In this document: one piece after another, positions 46,471-55,343 of the stretch
How positions within the stretch are numbered: position 1 is the first letter of the stretch
Layout of the letters: the number at the start of each line of letters is the position of its first letter
NCBI RefSeq assembly: GCF_003114855.1
Contig: NZ_BFBB01000005.1
Location: forward strand, 149,409 to 213,408
DNA length: 64,000 bases
Direction: 5' to 3'
Origin: Leptospira ryugenii
GTDB lineage: Bacteria; Spirochaetota; Leptospiria; Leptospirales; Leptospiraceae
Made by a program: the position numbers and the translations under genes
The notes under the pieces: generated by a model
Told to the model about the DNA's origin: nothing
Databases searched by the model: none
What the model saw: only the letters and a program-made list of their open reading frames with translations

Positions 46471-47418
46471 TCATTTCCAAAGTTTTGATTTATTTGGTGC
46501 CTCACCAAATAAGAATTGAGAAGGGTATTTTTTTGCATTTGCAGTCACTTCTTTCAAATCTTCCGAAGCAATCCTTAAGTTTTCAATGGTTGTACTGATG
46601 TCACCTTGATTGGAAGCCAGAAGAGAATCTAACCTTTTGATTGTTGTTTGCAATTGAGTAATGGTTTGGTCCAATTTTTTGGGAGAATTTTGCAATTCTG
46701 GTTGAGCGATGATATTTTTCACCTCTTGGTTTGTTTTTCTCAAATCACTCAAAAGTCCAGTGCCTTCCCTTGAAAGATCAGCTAACTTTGCCTGGGTGAC
46801 CGTTTGGTTTAAATTTTGGATCAAGTCATCGATTCCTTTAAGGATTTGGCTCACATCAGCTTTTTCTAATTTATCAAAAAATTTATCTACAGAAGCAGTA
46901 AAACGAGAGATCGTGCTCGGTGCAGAGGGGATATAGATACGATTGGGTTCCCAAGTGATGGGGAGCGGTGGATTTTTTTCAGGATTTAAGTAGTCCACTT
47001 CTAAATAGGCAGTGCCTGTAAGCCCTTGAGAGGCAAGTCTTACACGTAAACCAGATTGTATCATCCTCTCAACCGTTAATCGAATGCCATCAGCCTCAGC
47101 TCCTTTAATAAATTCCGGGACCGACATTTTTATGAGTACATAACGTCCATATACTTCGCTATCTGCTGATTTGAGTTTGTTTGCGTACTCGTTTTGCACG
47201 AATGTAATTGCTTCAACAGAGCCAACCTTTACTCCTCTATGTTTCACAGGGCTACCAATATCCAATCCTTGGACAGATTCATCAAAGTATGTTTCCAGTT
47301 TTAAGGATCTTTGGAAAAGAGAACTTGCAGTGAAAGAGACAAGAAATCCGACAAATACAAAAAACGTCGCCAATACAAAAATACCTACTTTTAAGTAAGT
47401 CGTGTTATTTGAATTCAT
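46471..47418 (-). CDS. mlaD: MCE-family (MlaD-like) periplasmic protein
   Basis: This 315-residue protein has an N-terminal membrane anchor (VGIFVLATFFVFVGFLVSF) and an MCE domain (about 38-125: LDIGSPVKHRGVKVGSVEAI, SQGLTGTAYLEVDYL). The C-terminal ~150 residues form a long coiled coil (QTVTQAKLADLSREGTGLLS, KLDQTITQLQTTIKRLDSLL), as in PqiB/LetB-like and Mce proteins, long enough to span part of the periplasm. It binds phospholipid for transport between membranes. Four-base overlap with the ATPase gene. Confidence 0.9.
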   Translation of the reverse strand: MNSNNTTYLKVGIFVLATFFVFVGFLVSFTASSLFQRSLKLETYFDESVQGLDIGSPVKHRGVKVGSVEAITFVQNEYANKLKSADSEVYGRYVLIKMSVPEFIKGAEADGIRLTVERMIQSGLRVRLASQGLTGTAYLEVDYLNPEKNPPLPITWEPNRIYIPSAPSTISRFTASVDKFFDKLEKADVSQILKGIDDLIQNLNQTVTQAKLADLSREGTGLLSDLRKTNQEVKNIIAQPELQNSPKKLDQTITQLQTTIKRLDSLLASNQGDISTTIENLRIASEDLKEVTANAKKYPSQFLFGEAPNKSKLWK

Positions 47419-48176
47419 ACCGAGCTCTCCTCTTGTGGAATGCGATTGAAAAAATGATATACAAAGCCTTTTCCTTTTGCTTTTAAATCCTTCGGTTTAC
47501 CTTCAGCGATAATACCTTTGGTGTCTCGATCCAGGACGATCACACGGTCGGCCATAGTGAAGATAGACGGAAGTTCGTGTGTGACAATCACAAATGTAAC
47601 TCCCAGAGATCTAGAAAGACGGATGATCAAATGGTCTAAGTCAACGCTCGTTATCGGGTCTAAACCTGCTGAAGGTTCATCCAGAAAGAGAATCTCCGGA
47701 TCTAGTGCCATAGCCCGAGCGATCGCTGCACGTTTTCGCATCCCGCCCGATAGCTCTGCAGGCATTAAATTGGCATAGGCATCCAATCCCACCAATCGCA
47801 ATTTCATGAGCGAAATGGCATTCATCGCTTCCAGTGGAAGTTCCGTAAATTCTTCAAGGGGTAGGCGTACATTCTCCAAAACTGTCATCGAGCCAAAGAG
47901 AGCACTTTGCTGGTACATGACTCCAATTTTATTCCAAATGCGTAATCGATCTTTCCCGTTTGCTCTCAAAATATCTTCATCGTCGATCCAGATCTTTCCG
48001 CTAAAGGGTTCCGTAAGTCCGATCATATTTTTTAAAACTGTTGATTTACCACAACCGGATCCACCTAGAATTCCGAAGATTTCTCCCTTTTTTACATCAA
48101 AGGATATATCATCCATAATGACAGTAGAGCCATAACCAGTTCTTAAATGTTCTACTTTTATGATTGAATGATCCAT
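47415..48176 (-). CDS. mlaF: ABC transporter ATPase (MlaF-like)
   Basis: This 253-residue nucleotide-binding subunit has Walker A GILGGSGCGKSTVLKNM, the signature LSGGMRKRAAIARAMA, Walker B ILFLDEPSAGLDPITS and the switch His in VIVTHELPS. It pairs with the MlaE permease to power lipid transport. One base separates its ATG from the permease stop. Confidence 0.95.
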   Translation of the reverse strand: MDHSIIKVEHLRTGYGSTVIMDDISFDVKKGEIFGILGGSGCGKSTVLKNMIGLTEPFSGKIWIDDEDILRANGKDRLRIWNKIGVMYQQSALFGSMTVLENVRLPLEEFTELPLEAMNAISLMKLRLVGLDAYANLMPAELSGGMRKRAAIARAMALDPEILFLDEPSAGLDPITSVDLDHLIIRLSRSLGVTFVIVTHELPSIFTMADRVIVLDRDTKGIIAEGKPKDLKAKGKGFVYHFFNRIPQEESSV

Positions 48177-48177
48177 A

Positions 48178-49299
48178 TTATATACCTAGATAAAAATAAA
48201 CCACGGAGAAAATACCGTCTAACACAGAAACTAAGATGATGGATCCTACAACGGCCGCTGTTGTAGATTCTCCTACAGCACCCGCACCTGTCGTTGTTCG
48301 CAGACCTCGGTAACAACCAAGAGCAGCAATGATCATTCCAAAAAAATAAGACTTCAGCATACCACCCGCAATATCATTGAATCCAACCGCGATGTTCACT
48401 TGGTTGATAAATGTCACAAGAGGAAAGCCAAAGCTAACTAAAACAACTGCTCCTCCAACCAAACCGAACAAATTGAACATGATGGTTAGGAAAGGTGTCA
48501 TCAAGAGGGAAGCAATCAAACGAGGCACTACTAAAAATTGAACAGGAGGTAGACCCATTGTAGTGAGAGCATCTATTTCTTCAGATACTTTCATCGTGCC
48601 AAGTTCGGCAGCAAAAGCAGAGCCAGACCTACCAGATAAAATGAAAGCAGTCATCAAGGGACCAAGCTCTCTAAATAAAGATAAACCAACGAGATTGGCT
48701 ACAAATATTTCAGCACCAAACCTTCTCATTGGTATCGCAGACTGAAAGCTCATGATGAGTCCGAGTAAAAATCCTATCATCGCGATGATAGGGAATGCAT
48801 TCACGCCCATAGCCTCGGAAACCTTAAATACATCCTTCCATCGGATACGAGAAGGGCTTAAGATAGATTTCCAAAAACTATGTGTAAGCTCACCCGTGAA
48901 GGTGACTAAAATTAAAAATTCTCGAAAGGAATCTACCGTATACTTCCCTATCTTTTCTGGTCTACGCAAAAGCAGAGAGGCACGATTCAGGGATTTGGTT
49001 TCACCAGTCGCATTGTCATATACAAATTTAAACTTTTCATCTAACCCTTGTATATCGAACTTAAGATTCTTTTCCTTTTGGAAGGTTTTTAGGAACCGAA
49101 GGTAGGCAAAGGCTGAACTATCAGCCTCTTGTAGATTTTTTGCCTGAATCAGGATATGCCCTGGAATACGCGTTTTCAAAAGTGCATCGGTTTGTTTCCA
49201 AATATCAGGGGTTTGTCGAGAGGTAAGGCGCTCAGGTAAGGAAATTTCTAAGACGCTACCTTGCCATTGCAAGGAAAATGATTTCGAAGATTCTACCAC
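48178..49299 (-). CDS. mlaE: ABC permease MlaE with N-terminal STAS domain
   Basis: This 373-residue protein carries an N-terminal STAS-like domain (about 1-120, LQEADSSAFAYLRFLKTFQ) and a C-terminal MlaE permease (about 130-373): GEISTVGE-like motifs FSEAMG... and the family signature AFILSGRSGSAFAAELGTMK, VSEEIDALTTMG. Fusion of the STAS module (MlaB in other bacteria) to MlaE is common in some phyla. GTG at 49299. Start of the seven-gene minus-strand run down to 42642. Confidence 0.9.
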   Translation of the reverse strand: MVESSKSFSLQWQGSVLEISLPERLTSRQTPDIWKQTDALLKTRIPGHILIQAKNLQEADSSAFAYLRFLKTFQKEKNLKFDIQGLDEKFKFVYDNATGETKSLNRASLLLRRPEKIGKYTVDSFREFLILVTFTGELTHSFWKSILSPSRIRWKDVFKVSEAMGVNAFPIIAMIGFLLGLIMSFQSAIPMRRFGAEIFVANLVGLSLFRELGPLMTAFILSGRSGSAFAAELGTMKVSEEIDALTTMGLPPVQFLVVPRLIASLLMTPFLTIMFNLFGLVGGAVVLVSFGFPLVTFINQVNIAVGFNDIAGGMLKSYFFGMIIAALGCYRGLRTTTGAGAVGESTTAAVVGSIILVSVLDGIFSVVYFYLGI

Positions 49300-49309
49300 A
49301 AGCTTCTTA

Positions 49310-49339
49310 TAAATAAACTTCTCGTTTTAAATCTGGCAA
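49310..49339 (-). promoter_or_regulatory. sigma-70-type promoter for the mla operon
   Basis: On the minus strand TTGCCA (49339-49334) and TATTTA (49315-49310) are separated by 18 bases, 11 bases before the mlaE GTG. Confidence 0.4.
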
Positions 49340-49385
49340 GTGATTTTATTTTGATTTCTCAATCAGGAGGTGGAGAATCTGACTA

Positions 49386-50471
49386 GTGGAATCTTTTCAT
49401 ATTGCACGTACTTTCATAGGATTTACCTCGGGACTAGCCTTTTTACTTGCCATCTCGGAATGGCTTTCCAAAGAGAAAAATCCTAGGATGTATTTGCAGG
49501 CCTCGCTCTTTAGCTTAGTTGCAATCTTTCAATTCCATTCGTATTATGTAACGCAAAAGCTCTATACGTATTTTCCCCATTTTTATCTCGTCCACTTACC
49601 ATTTACTGCTTTCTTTGGTTCTCTCTTATACCGTTTCTTTTCTGCTTTTTGGAAGGAAACGACAGATATCCCTCGGTTCCATGTTTGGGAATTCTTACCT
49701 TCCGTTTTCGTTCTCTTTCTTTTGTATCCCATCTTTTCTGAAAGTGGAGATGAAAAGCTCAGGCTGATCCAAGTCTATGGACAATCTTTAATCCCTGGTA
49801 GAATCAAACTCGCCATCACCGTTGCCGTTTTGCCCGTCTGTCTATCGGCCTTTCTGGCTCTATACCAAGTTGTCCATCCATTGCGATGGCAATCGATACA
49901 AACCTCTCCCGACATCCGAATGGTTTTGCTCATCCTCTGTATGGGATCTTCTTCCGCCTTTGTTGGCTTGTACCTACTCTATTTCCGATGGATCCATGGT
50001 TTGGAAATTGTTTCCAGTATTTTAGGAGTTCTCCTGATCCTCATCCATTTGCTGCGGCACAGAAACCCAGAACTACTGCGTGAGGTTTCCAAAATTGTTG
50101 TTGCTGACAAAAAGTACCAGAGTTCCCAACTAAAGACAATCGACGTACAAAAATTAGGTGAGACGTTAGAAAAACGGATGAAAGAGGATAAATTGTATAA
50201 AAACGATGAGTTAAGTTTAGGTGATCTTGCCAGTGCTCTAGGAATCACCCAGCACCAACTTTCGGAATACTTAAACCAACACCAGAAGAAGAACTTTTTC
50301 CAGTTTGTCAATGCCTACAGGATTGAAGAAGCCAAACTACTTTGCAAAAACGAGAAGGAGAAGACCATACTCTCCATTGCCTATGAAGTAGGCTTTCCTT
50401 CAAAATCTACATTTTACGATGCCTTTAAACGGGAAACAGGGATGAGTCCCACCGAATATAGAAAAAAATAA
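49386..50471 (+). CDS. membrane-anchored AraC-family regulator
   Basis: This 361-residue protein has an N-terminal half with seven or so hydrophobic segments (for example FIGFTSGLAFLLAISEW, VLFLLYPIFSESG, FVGLYLLYFRWIHGL) and a C-terminal AraC/XylS helix-turn-helix domain (about 255-361: LSLGDLASALGITQHQLSEY, ILSIAYEVGFPSKSTFYDAF and the end RETGMSPTEYRK). GTG at 49386, preceded by AGGAGGTGGAG. The membrane half may sense an envelope signal. It lies immediately upstream of the fatty acid hydroxylase gene and two tandem palindromes, its likely targets. Confidence 0.85.
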   Translation: MESFHIARTFIGFTSGLAFLLAISEWLSKEKNPRMYLQASLFSLVAIFQFHSYYVTQKLYTYFPHFYLVHLPFTAFFGSLLYRFFSAFWKETTDIPRFHVWEFLPSVFVLFLLYPIFSESGDEKLRLIQVYGQSLIPGRIKLAITVAVLPVCLSAFLALYQVVHPLRWQSIQTSPDIRMVLLILCMGSSSAFVGLYLLYFRWIHGLEIVSSILGVLLILIHLLRHRNPELLREVSKIVVADKKYQSSQLKTIDVQKLGETLEKRMKEDKLYKNDELSLGDLASALGITQHQLSEYLNQHQKKNFFQFVNAYRIEEAKLLCKNEKEKTILSIAYEVGFPSKSTFYDAFKRETGMSPTEYRKK

Positions 50472-50472
50472 G

Positions 50473-50492
50473 TCCGAATGGATCAATTCGGA
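50473..50492 (+). promoter_or_regulatory. palindrome 1 of tandem pair upstream of hydroxylase
   Basis: TCCGAAT-GGATCA-ATTCGGA, a 7-bp inverted repeat. Its first 19 bases match palindrome 2 (50505-50523) at 17 of 19 positions, same orientation, start-to-start distance 32 bases (about three helical turns). Confidence 0.65.
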
Positions 50493-50504
50493 TTCCAATT
50501 TCCT

Positions 50505-50523
50505 TCCGAATGGTTCCATTCGG
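50505..50523 (+). promoter_or_regulatory. palindrome 2 of tandem pair upstream of hydroxylase
   Basis: Contains CCGAATGG-TT-CCATTCGG, a perfect 8-bp inverted repeat. A possible -10 (TAAACT, 50547-50552) lies downstream; the -35 position at 50524-50529 is poor (TCGATG) and lies directly next to the repeat, as expected for a promoter that depends on an activator bound there. ATG of the hydroxylase is at 50574. Confidence 0.65.
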
Positions 50524-50573
50524 TCGATGGATACCCATTCTTTTGCTAAACTTTAAGGTATTGGAGGTTCCTC

Positions 50574-51422
50574 ATGTTTGGACCAGTGCAATGCGAACTC
50601 GGAATGGATTGTCTTTTAAAGGTTGGGACATTTCAGTTTTCCCTGAATGTAATTCGATACTACCCGATCGCGGGTTTTGCCTTTTTGTTTTTTTATCTCT
50701 GGAAGAAGGATAGTTTTGCTCGATTTCGTATCCAGAAAGTTTATCCTCAGATGGATAAAGTCTGGAAAGAATTTAGGCAATCGGCTGTGACACTCTTCGT
50801 TTTTAGTTTGGTTGCGGTTGGAAATATTTTAGCCGCCAAAGCAAAGTTAATTCCTAGCCAAGTTTATTTTGGAAAAGTGGATGGATTGTTTGGCTATGCT
50901 TACATCTTGCTTAGCTTTCTCCTTCTCACTGCCTGGCACGAAACATGGTTTTACTGGATGCACCGATTCGCACATCTAAAACGAGTCTATCCCTATGTCC
51001 ACTTGGAACACCACATGTCCGTCAATCCTACTCCCTTGGCCGCGTATAGATTCCAAGCGACAGAGGCATTTTTGGAAGCAATTTATCTGGTTTTATTCAT
51101 AAGAGTGGTTCCGATCCATTTCTATGTGATACTATTTCATACCTTTTATGCGATGATCATGAATATATGGTGGCATTTGGGCTATGAATTTTTTCCGAGA
51201 GGATTTGCAAGCCATCCTATTTTCAAATGGATCAATACGTCAACGCATCATAACCAACACCACCAAAAGTTTCAGGGAAATTATAGTTTATACTTCAACG
51301 TTTGGGATCGCATCATGGGAACAAACTTTCCAAATTACGAAGCATACTATGACCAAGTAACTGAGGAAAGAGACAAAGCAAAACAAAAAGAGATCAAGTC
51401 TATTTTGACAGAAGTTCACTGA
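50574..51422 (+). CDS. fatty acid hydroxylase / sterol desaturase superfamily protein
   Basis: This 282-residue membrane di-iron enzyme has the three histidine boxes HETWFYWMHR (about 123-132), HLEHHMS and THHNQHHQKF, and four to five hydrophobic helices. Members insert hydroxyl groups or double bonds into lipids. Lipid substrate unknown. ATG at 50574 with GGAGG upstream. Preceded by the AraC regulator and tandem palindromes, so probably inducible. Convergent with the next gene (7-base overlap). Confidence 0.85.
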   Translation: MFGPVQCELGMDCLLKVGTFQFSLNVIRYYPIAGFAFLFFYLWKKDSFARFRIQKVYPQMDKVWKEFRQSAVTLFVFSLVAVGNILAAKAKLIPSQVYFGKVDGLFGYAYILLSFLLLTAWHETWFYWMHRFAHLKRVYPYVHLEHHMSVNPTPLAAYRFQATEAFLEAIYLVLFIRVVPIHFYVILFHTFYAMIMNIWWHLGYEFFPRGFASHPIFKWINTSTHHNQHHQKFQGNYSLYFNVWDRIMGTNFPNYEAYYDQVTEERDKAKQKEIKSILTEVH

Positions 51423-52201
51423 GGACAAATTGGTTTCATCATTGTGAGGATATCCTGGTTCCACTGCTCAAAGTGTAAAATGACAAAAGGGGTTTCATCG
51501 GTAAGCCCCTTTTGTATTAAATGGCAGCGAATGTTTGCTAGATGCTGTTTGTGCCAATTGGGATGGATGAGATAGGTAAAGGCGACCTTTCGTTCCCCCG
51601 ATTCTCTTAATAAAACCAAAGAAAGTTTTTCAACAATAGTTCCCGCTTTTCCCATCCTGGTATCCCGAAACTCCGACTCCAAACGAAAGCTTTTGTAGGA
51701 AAGGATGGTCTCTTCTTCCGAAAACAATAGGGATCTCTCGTAAAGTCTGTCTTCGTAAAATTCAACTCGGTAGGAAAACAAAACTAGGTAAGGAAGAAAA
51801 ACAAAGAGAAAGGAAAATAGCCCTAGTAGCAAATTTGATTTGTCTTGGAAGGCTGGATTGGAGCGCGTTTCGGTATCCAACCAGCCTGCCATCGGAAACA
51901 AACAAAAGGTGGAAAGGAAAAAACCCAAACAATAGAGCCCATAGGGACTCTCTTCAACAAATATGAGTTTGTCGGGAAGTGATTTGATCTCCATTAAATA
52001 AAAGAAATGCATGGGTAAGAGATAGGTCAAAAACAAGGAAATCAAAACAAAACTTAAGATTGCCAAAGGTGTACGCACATAAGAAGGTTTAGCACTCACA
52101 TTGATAGGAATACGCCAGACGAGAGCATAAAAGACGGCAGCTGCCAGACTATAGAAAACGGGGAGCATAGGAAGTGAGGCTACAGAGAAAATTCTTTCCA
52201 T
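51416..52201 (-). CDS. membrane protein of unknown function
   Basis: This 261-residue protein has four hydrophobic segments (about 8-28, 45-70, 88-105, 130-148), then a hydrophilic C-terminal domain of about 110 residues with RVEFYEDRLYERSLLFSEEE, resembling the PH-like domain of bacterial membrane proteins. No catalytic residues recognised. Divergent from flgB with a 104-base gap. Confidence 0.6.
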   Translation of the reverse strand: MERIFSVASLPMLPVFYSLAAAVFYALVWRIPINVSAKPSYVRTPLAILSFVLISLFLTYLLPMHFFYLMEIKSLPDKLIFVEESPYGLYCLGFFLSTFCLFPMAGWLDTETRSNPAFQDKSNLLLGLFSFLFVFLPYLVLFSYRVEFYEDRLYERSLLFSEEETILSYKSFRLESEFRDTRMGKAGTIVEKLSLVLLRESGERKVAFTYLIHPNWHKQHLANIRCHLIQKGLTDETPFVILHFEQWNQDILTMMKPICPQ

Positions 52202-52305
52202 CGAGTCCTTTTTTCTAAAAAAATCTGAAAAAACGAGATTGGGGACATAAAATGCTTATCCGAGAAGCCTATTCCACCGACGATTTTAGAGAAAGGGAGA
52301 TTGGT

Positions 52306-52737
52306 ATGTTTGCAGAAACCCATTTTATGAAAACACAAGATCTTTTGGAACGTGGTTTGACTGCCGGGACAGTGAAACGTAAGGTTCTAACGGATAATAT
52401 TGCAAATGCGGATGTTCCCCATTTCAAACGATCCGAAGTCGTATTTGAAGCGGCTTTGAAACGTGCCTTTGAATCGGAAAAAATCGAAAAAGAAAAGGCA
52501 GTACCAACTCGCATTACAAATGAACGTCACATTGAGTTTTTCAAACCTCTCGATTATAGAGAAGTAAAACCTAAAGTGAATATAGACTATCTGACAACAA
52601 TGCGCCCCGATGGAAACAATGTAGACATTGAAAAAGAAATCGTAGAAGCCAACCAAAACCAGATGACCTATAATTTGATGATTGAAAGACTCAATCAGAA
52701 CAACCGACTCTTAAACATTGTCATGAGAACGACATAA
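52306..52737 (+). CDS. flgB: flagellar basal-body rod protein FlgB
   Basis: This 143-residue proximal rod protein of the periplasmic flagellum has the conserved N-terminus RKVLTDNIANADVPHFKRSE and C-terminal VDIEKEIVEANQNQMTYNLM. ATG at 52306 has GGGAG ten bases upstream; an in-frame start at 52252 adds a non-conserved leader. Followed by flgC after 11 bases. Confidence 0.95.
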   Translation: MFAETHFMKTQDLLERGLTAGTVKRKVLTDNIANADVPHFKRSEVVFEAALKRAFESEKIEKEKAVPTRITNERHIEFFKPLDYREVKPKVNIDYLTTMRPDGNNVDIEKEIVEANQNQMTYNLMIERLNQNNRLLNIVMRTT

Positions 52738-52748
52738 GGATTTAAACC

Positions 52749-53210
52749 ATGGGCATGTTTGATTCTATTAATATTTCAGCAACTGGACTATCTGCACAAA
52801 GATTACGTATGGATGTTATTTCTAATAACATCGCCAACTCTACGACTACTCGAAATACAAATGGAGACGGTCCGTTCCGTCGGGACCGAGTCATTCTAAC
52901 ACCGATTAATCTTCGGACAAAGTGGAAAAGCCCAGTTTATCCTTTTGGTGTAGCGCCTGGAGAAGGTAAAGGTGTCAAGGTAATGAGAATTGAAAAGGAT
53001 ATGAGCCCTCTTCGATTGACCTATGACCCAACGCATCCCGATGCTATCCAAACTGGTCCCAAAAAAGGCTATGTTGAATTCCCAAATATCAATATTGTCA
53101 CAGAGATGACAGATATGATCTCGGCGTCACGTTCTTATGAAGCCAATGTGCAAATGATCAATGGAACAAAGGCAATGTTCAACAAGGCTTTGGAGATCGG
53201 CCGAGCGTAG
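52749..53210 (+). CDS. flgC: flagellar basal-body rod protein FlgC
   Basis: This 153-residue proximal rod protein has the SINISATGLSAQRLRMDVIS and NNIANSTTTRNTNGDGPFRR N-terminal signature and a C-terminal helix MISASRSYEANVQMINGTKA. ATG at 52749 with AAGGA eight bases upstream. Normally followed directly by fliE, here separated from it by a lipoprotein gene. Confidence 0.97.
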   Translation: MGMFDSINISATGLSAQRLRMDVISNNIANSTTTRNTNGDGPFRRDRVILTPINLRTKWKSPVYPFGVAPGEGKGVKVMRIEKDMSPLRLTYDPTHPDAIQTGPKKGYVEFPNINIVTEMTDMISASRSYEANVQMINGTKAMFNKALEIGRA

Positions 53211-53276
53211 GAAATTTTTCCTTTCCTTGCAAAAATTCGCTTGGGATTCTGTTAATTCAGATAGGTCCCTAGCGAA

Positions 53277-54866
53277 ATGAATCTCCACTCAATTTCTTTC
53301 CGAACACTCTATATTTTCATCTGCCTTCTTTCTTTCCAATGCCAGGCACTCGACCTCAATAATCCAGGCGATACACGGTCGCAAGCTGGACTACTGGCAG
53401 CCCTATGGAGAAATGCTGCAAGACCGATCTCTGTCTGCGATACGAGTACATTCGAATACGCACCAAACGTACGGGCAAACTATACGGTCGGACAGGGGAA
53501 ACCTGTCTTGAATCCCATCCAAATCGTTCAGGCCCAAGACCAATCCCTATATGTTTTTGGTTACACAAATTTCAACCCAGAAAAAAACCTAACAAGCTTT
53601 AGTGGCCAAGAAGGCACAGGCAATAATTTTAACGCGGCAGTCATTAAATTTTCTCCCAAAGGTGATATCCTTTGGTCTCGCACCTTAGGCCGTGCCAGTG
53701 TAGCTGGGAACGGAGTTGGGATTTCTCTCTCTCCAAAAGGAGTCTATGTGGTCTCCACAGCTACGGAATCGATTGGCAACCCTCTCCAAAGTTTTGTCGG
53801 AAGCAACGCAAATGTGGGAGTGTTTTCTCTTTCACCAGAAGGTCAATTACTGTGGAATACATACTATGGTAATACCGGAACAGATAACCGTGTGTATACG
53901 GTTGCAACGTTTCCGAATGGAGACTTAGTCTTAGGGGGGGACTCGCTCACGGCTGGATTTATTAACTTTCCCGGGACATTGAAAAAATCATACACGACAG
54001 TTCCCGCAAACGTCTCCTTCATACTGCGAGTGAGCTCAGAGGGCCTTGGCCAATGGGTGCACTACTTTGGAGGTGCAGGAACTGTCACGAGATCCGCTGA
54101 ACGAGTGACCATCTCTTCCACCAACCACATTTGGGTCCAAGGCTACGACTCAGTCCCGTTTGATGCTCTTGCCAACCGTGTGGGAGTCAACCACCCTAGC
54201 GATGGCTTTAAACATTTTGTCATCACCCAATTTGATGAAAATGGAAACTACCAAAGGCATACATTTATGCCTTCGACTGTCAACCAATCTAGCCCCATCC
54301 TTCCTATGCCATTAGAGGCGAACGGTTCAGGCAATGAAATGCTGTTTGGTGGGCTGTCTAACAATCGTTTCATTGGCTTTGATGGTGTCCCAGGAAGATC
54401 CCACCAAGGTTCAGCGGATCAATTTTTAGTACGATTCAACTCCAACCTACAGGCTAGTTTCTTAGCTTATTTAGGATCGGCCAACCAAGAGATCGGTCCA
54501 GTCTACCGTATCTTCCAAGACAAACGAAAGGGAGCTTACTACGCCTATGTGGCCTATTTAACAGATCCCAAATTAGCTCCGAATGTCGTTTTCCCTCCTG
54601 GCAATATTCGGACGGCACTTTTGCGATTGGACGAGTCGGGACAGCTACTTGAACATGGATACCAAGTCTCCAATGATACGACCTTTTTGGTTCCCCTTTC
54701 CATGGCTGAGACCTGCGATGGTGGGGTCGTGGTAGGTTATTTTGAAGGAGACAACTTGGATTTTAGCAATTCTTCCTTTGCCAAATACCGCATTCGAAAG
54801 CTTCCCCCTCCCATCCCCGTCCACCATGACTACACGGTTCCTTGGGGGACACAGGCAGGTCCTTAG
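53277..54866 (+). CDS. SBBP-type beta-propeller lipoprotein, inserted between flgC and fliE
   Basis: This 529-residue protein has a signal peptide ending LLSFQC (possible loose spirochaetal lipobox, Cys 22) and a series of about 50-70-residue beta-propeller-like repeats: IVQAQDQSLYVFGYTNF, ISLSPKGVYVVSTATES, TFPNGDLVLGGDSLTAGF, ISSTNHIWVQGYDS and ILWSRTLGRASVAGNGVG-type strands, as in SBBP proteins of Leptospira. Same strand and not overlapping its neighbours: 66 bases after flgC, 68 before fliE. No flagellar domain. A function in the cell surface is likely but unproven. Confidence 0.75.
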   Translation: MNLHSISFRTLYIFICLLSFQCQALDLNNPGDTRSQAGLLAALWRNAARPISVCDTSTFEYAPNVRANYTVGQGKPVLNPIQIVQAQDQSLYVFGYTNFNPEKNLTSFSGQEGTGNNFNAAVIKFSPKGDILWSRTLGRASVAGNGVGISLSPKGVYVVSTATESIGNPLQSFVGSNANVGVFSLSPEGQLLWNTYYGNTGTDNRVYTVATFPNGDLVLGGDSLTAGFINFPGTLKKSYTTVPANVSFILRVSSEGLGQWVHYFGGAGTVTRSAERVTISSTNHIWVQGYDSVPFDALANRVGVNHPSDGFKHFVITQFDENGNYQRHTFMPSTVNQSSPILPMPLEANGSGNEMLFGGLSNNRFIGFDGVPGRSHQGSADQFLVRFNSNLQASFLAYLGSANQEIGPVYRIFQDKRKGAYYAYVAYLTDPKLAPNVVFPPGNIRTALLRLDESGQLLEHGYQVSNDTTFLVPLSMAETCDGGVVVGYFEGDNLDFSNSSFAKYRIRKLPPPIPVHHDYTVPWGTQAGP

Positions 54867-54887
54867 ACAAGTGACATAAAAAAATCA

Positions 54888-54908
54888 CTCAAGCACTTGA
54901 GACTTTTC
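54888..54908 (+). terminator. possible weak terminator after the lipoprotein gene
   Basis: CTCAAG-CA-CTTGAG (54888-54901) can form a short 6-bp stem, followed after two bases by TTTT. The loop is only two bases, so it is a marginal terminator. Confidence 0.3.
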
Positions 54909-54934
54909 TCCGATAGGAAGACCGAGGCCTACCC

Positions 54935-55279
54935 ATGGATTCCATTTCTTCACAAAAAGCATTTTCTCTTTTACCAAATGGGGATAGAGTTTCTGTCCAG
55001 AGAACAGACAACCGTCACTACGGAAAAACGAACGAAGCAAAGTCTCCCGACGAAGTGGCCGGTACTTTTGCGGATGCAATGAAAAAGGCATTTGAACAAA
55101 TCAATGACCAACAAGTGACTGCTGATGAAATGACACAAAAAATAGTCTTTGATCCCAATTCTGTCGAACTCCATGAAGTGATGATTGCTGCTGAAAAAGC
55201 AAGGATCTCTTTAACCTTCGCAAAAACAATGACAGATGGATTTGTGAGAGCATACCGCGAATTGACAACTCTTAGATAG
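54935..55279 (+). CDS. fliE: flagellar hook-basal body protein FliE
   Basis: This 114-residue protein joins the MS ring to the rod. Signature: FADAMKKAFEQINDQQVTAD and VELHEVMIAAEKARISLTFA, FVRAYRELTTLR at the end. ATG at 54935 with GAGG seven bases upstream. Confidence 0.95.
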   Translation: MDSISSQKAFSLLPNGDRVSVQRTDNRHYGKTNEAKSPDEVAGTFADAMKKAFEQINDQQVTADEMTQKIVFDPNSVELHEVMIAAEKARISLTFAKTMTDGFVRAYRELTTLR

Positions 55280-55343
55280 GTGATTGCCGCAATTGCGGAA
55301 ACCCTATATAGACCCTTTCTTTTTTTTTCGCTAAACTCTTTCC

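Noticed and set aside
52202..52305. Possible sigma-28 promoter before flgB (TAAA then CGAGATT)
   Set aside because: The -10 part matches the GCCGATAA consensus poorly; not better than chance in AT-rich DNA.
55280..55343. CCGCAATTGCGG palindrome after fliE with a distant T-run
   Set aside because: The stem is only four base pairs and the T-run begins more than 20 bases later, so it is not a convincing terminator.
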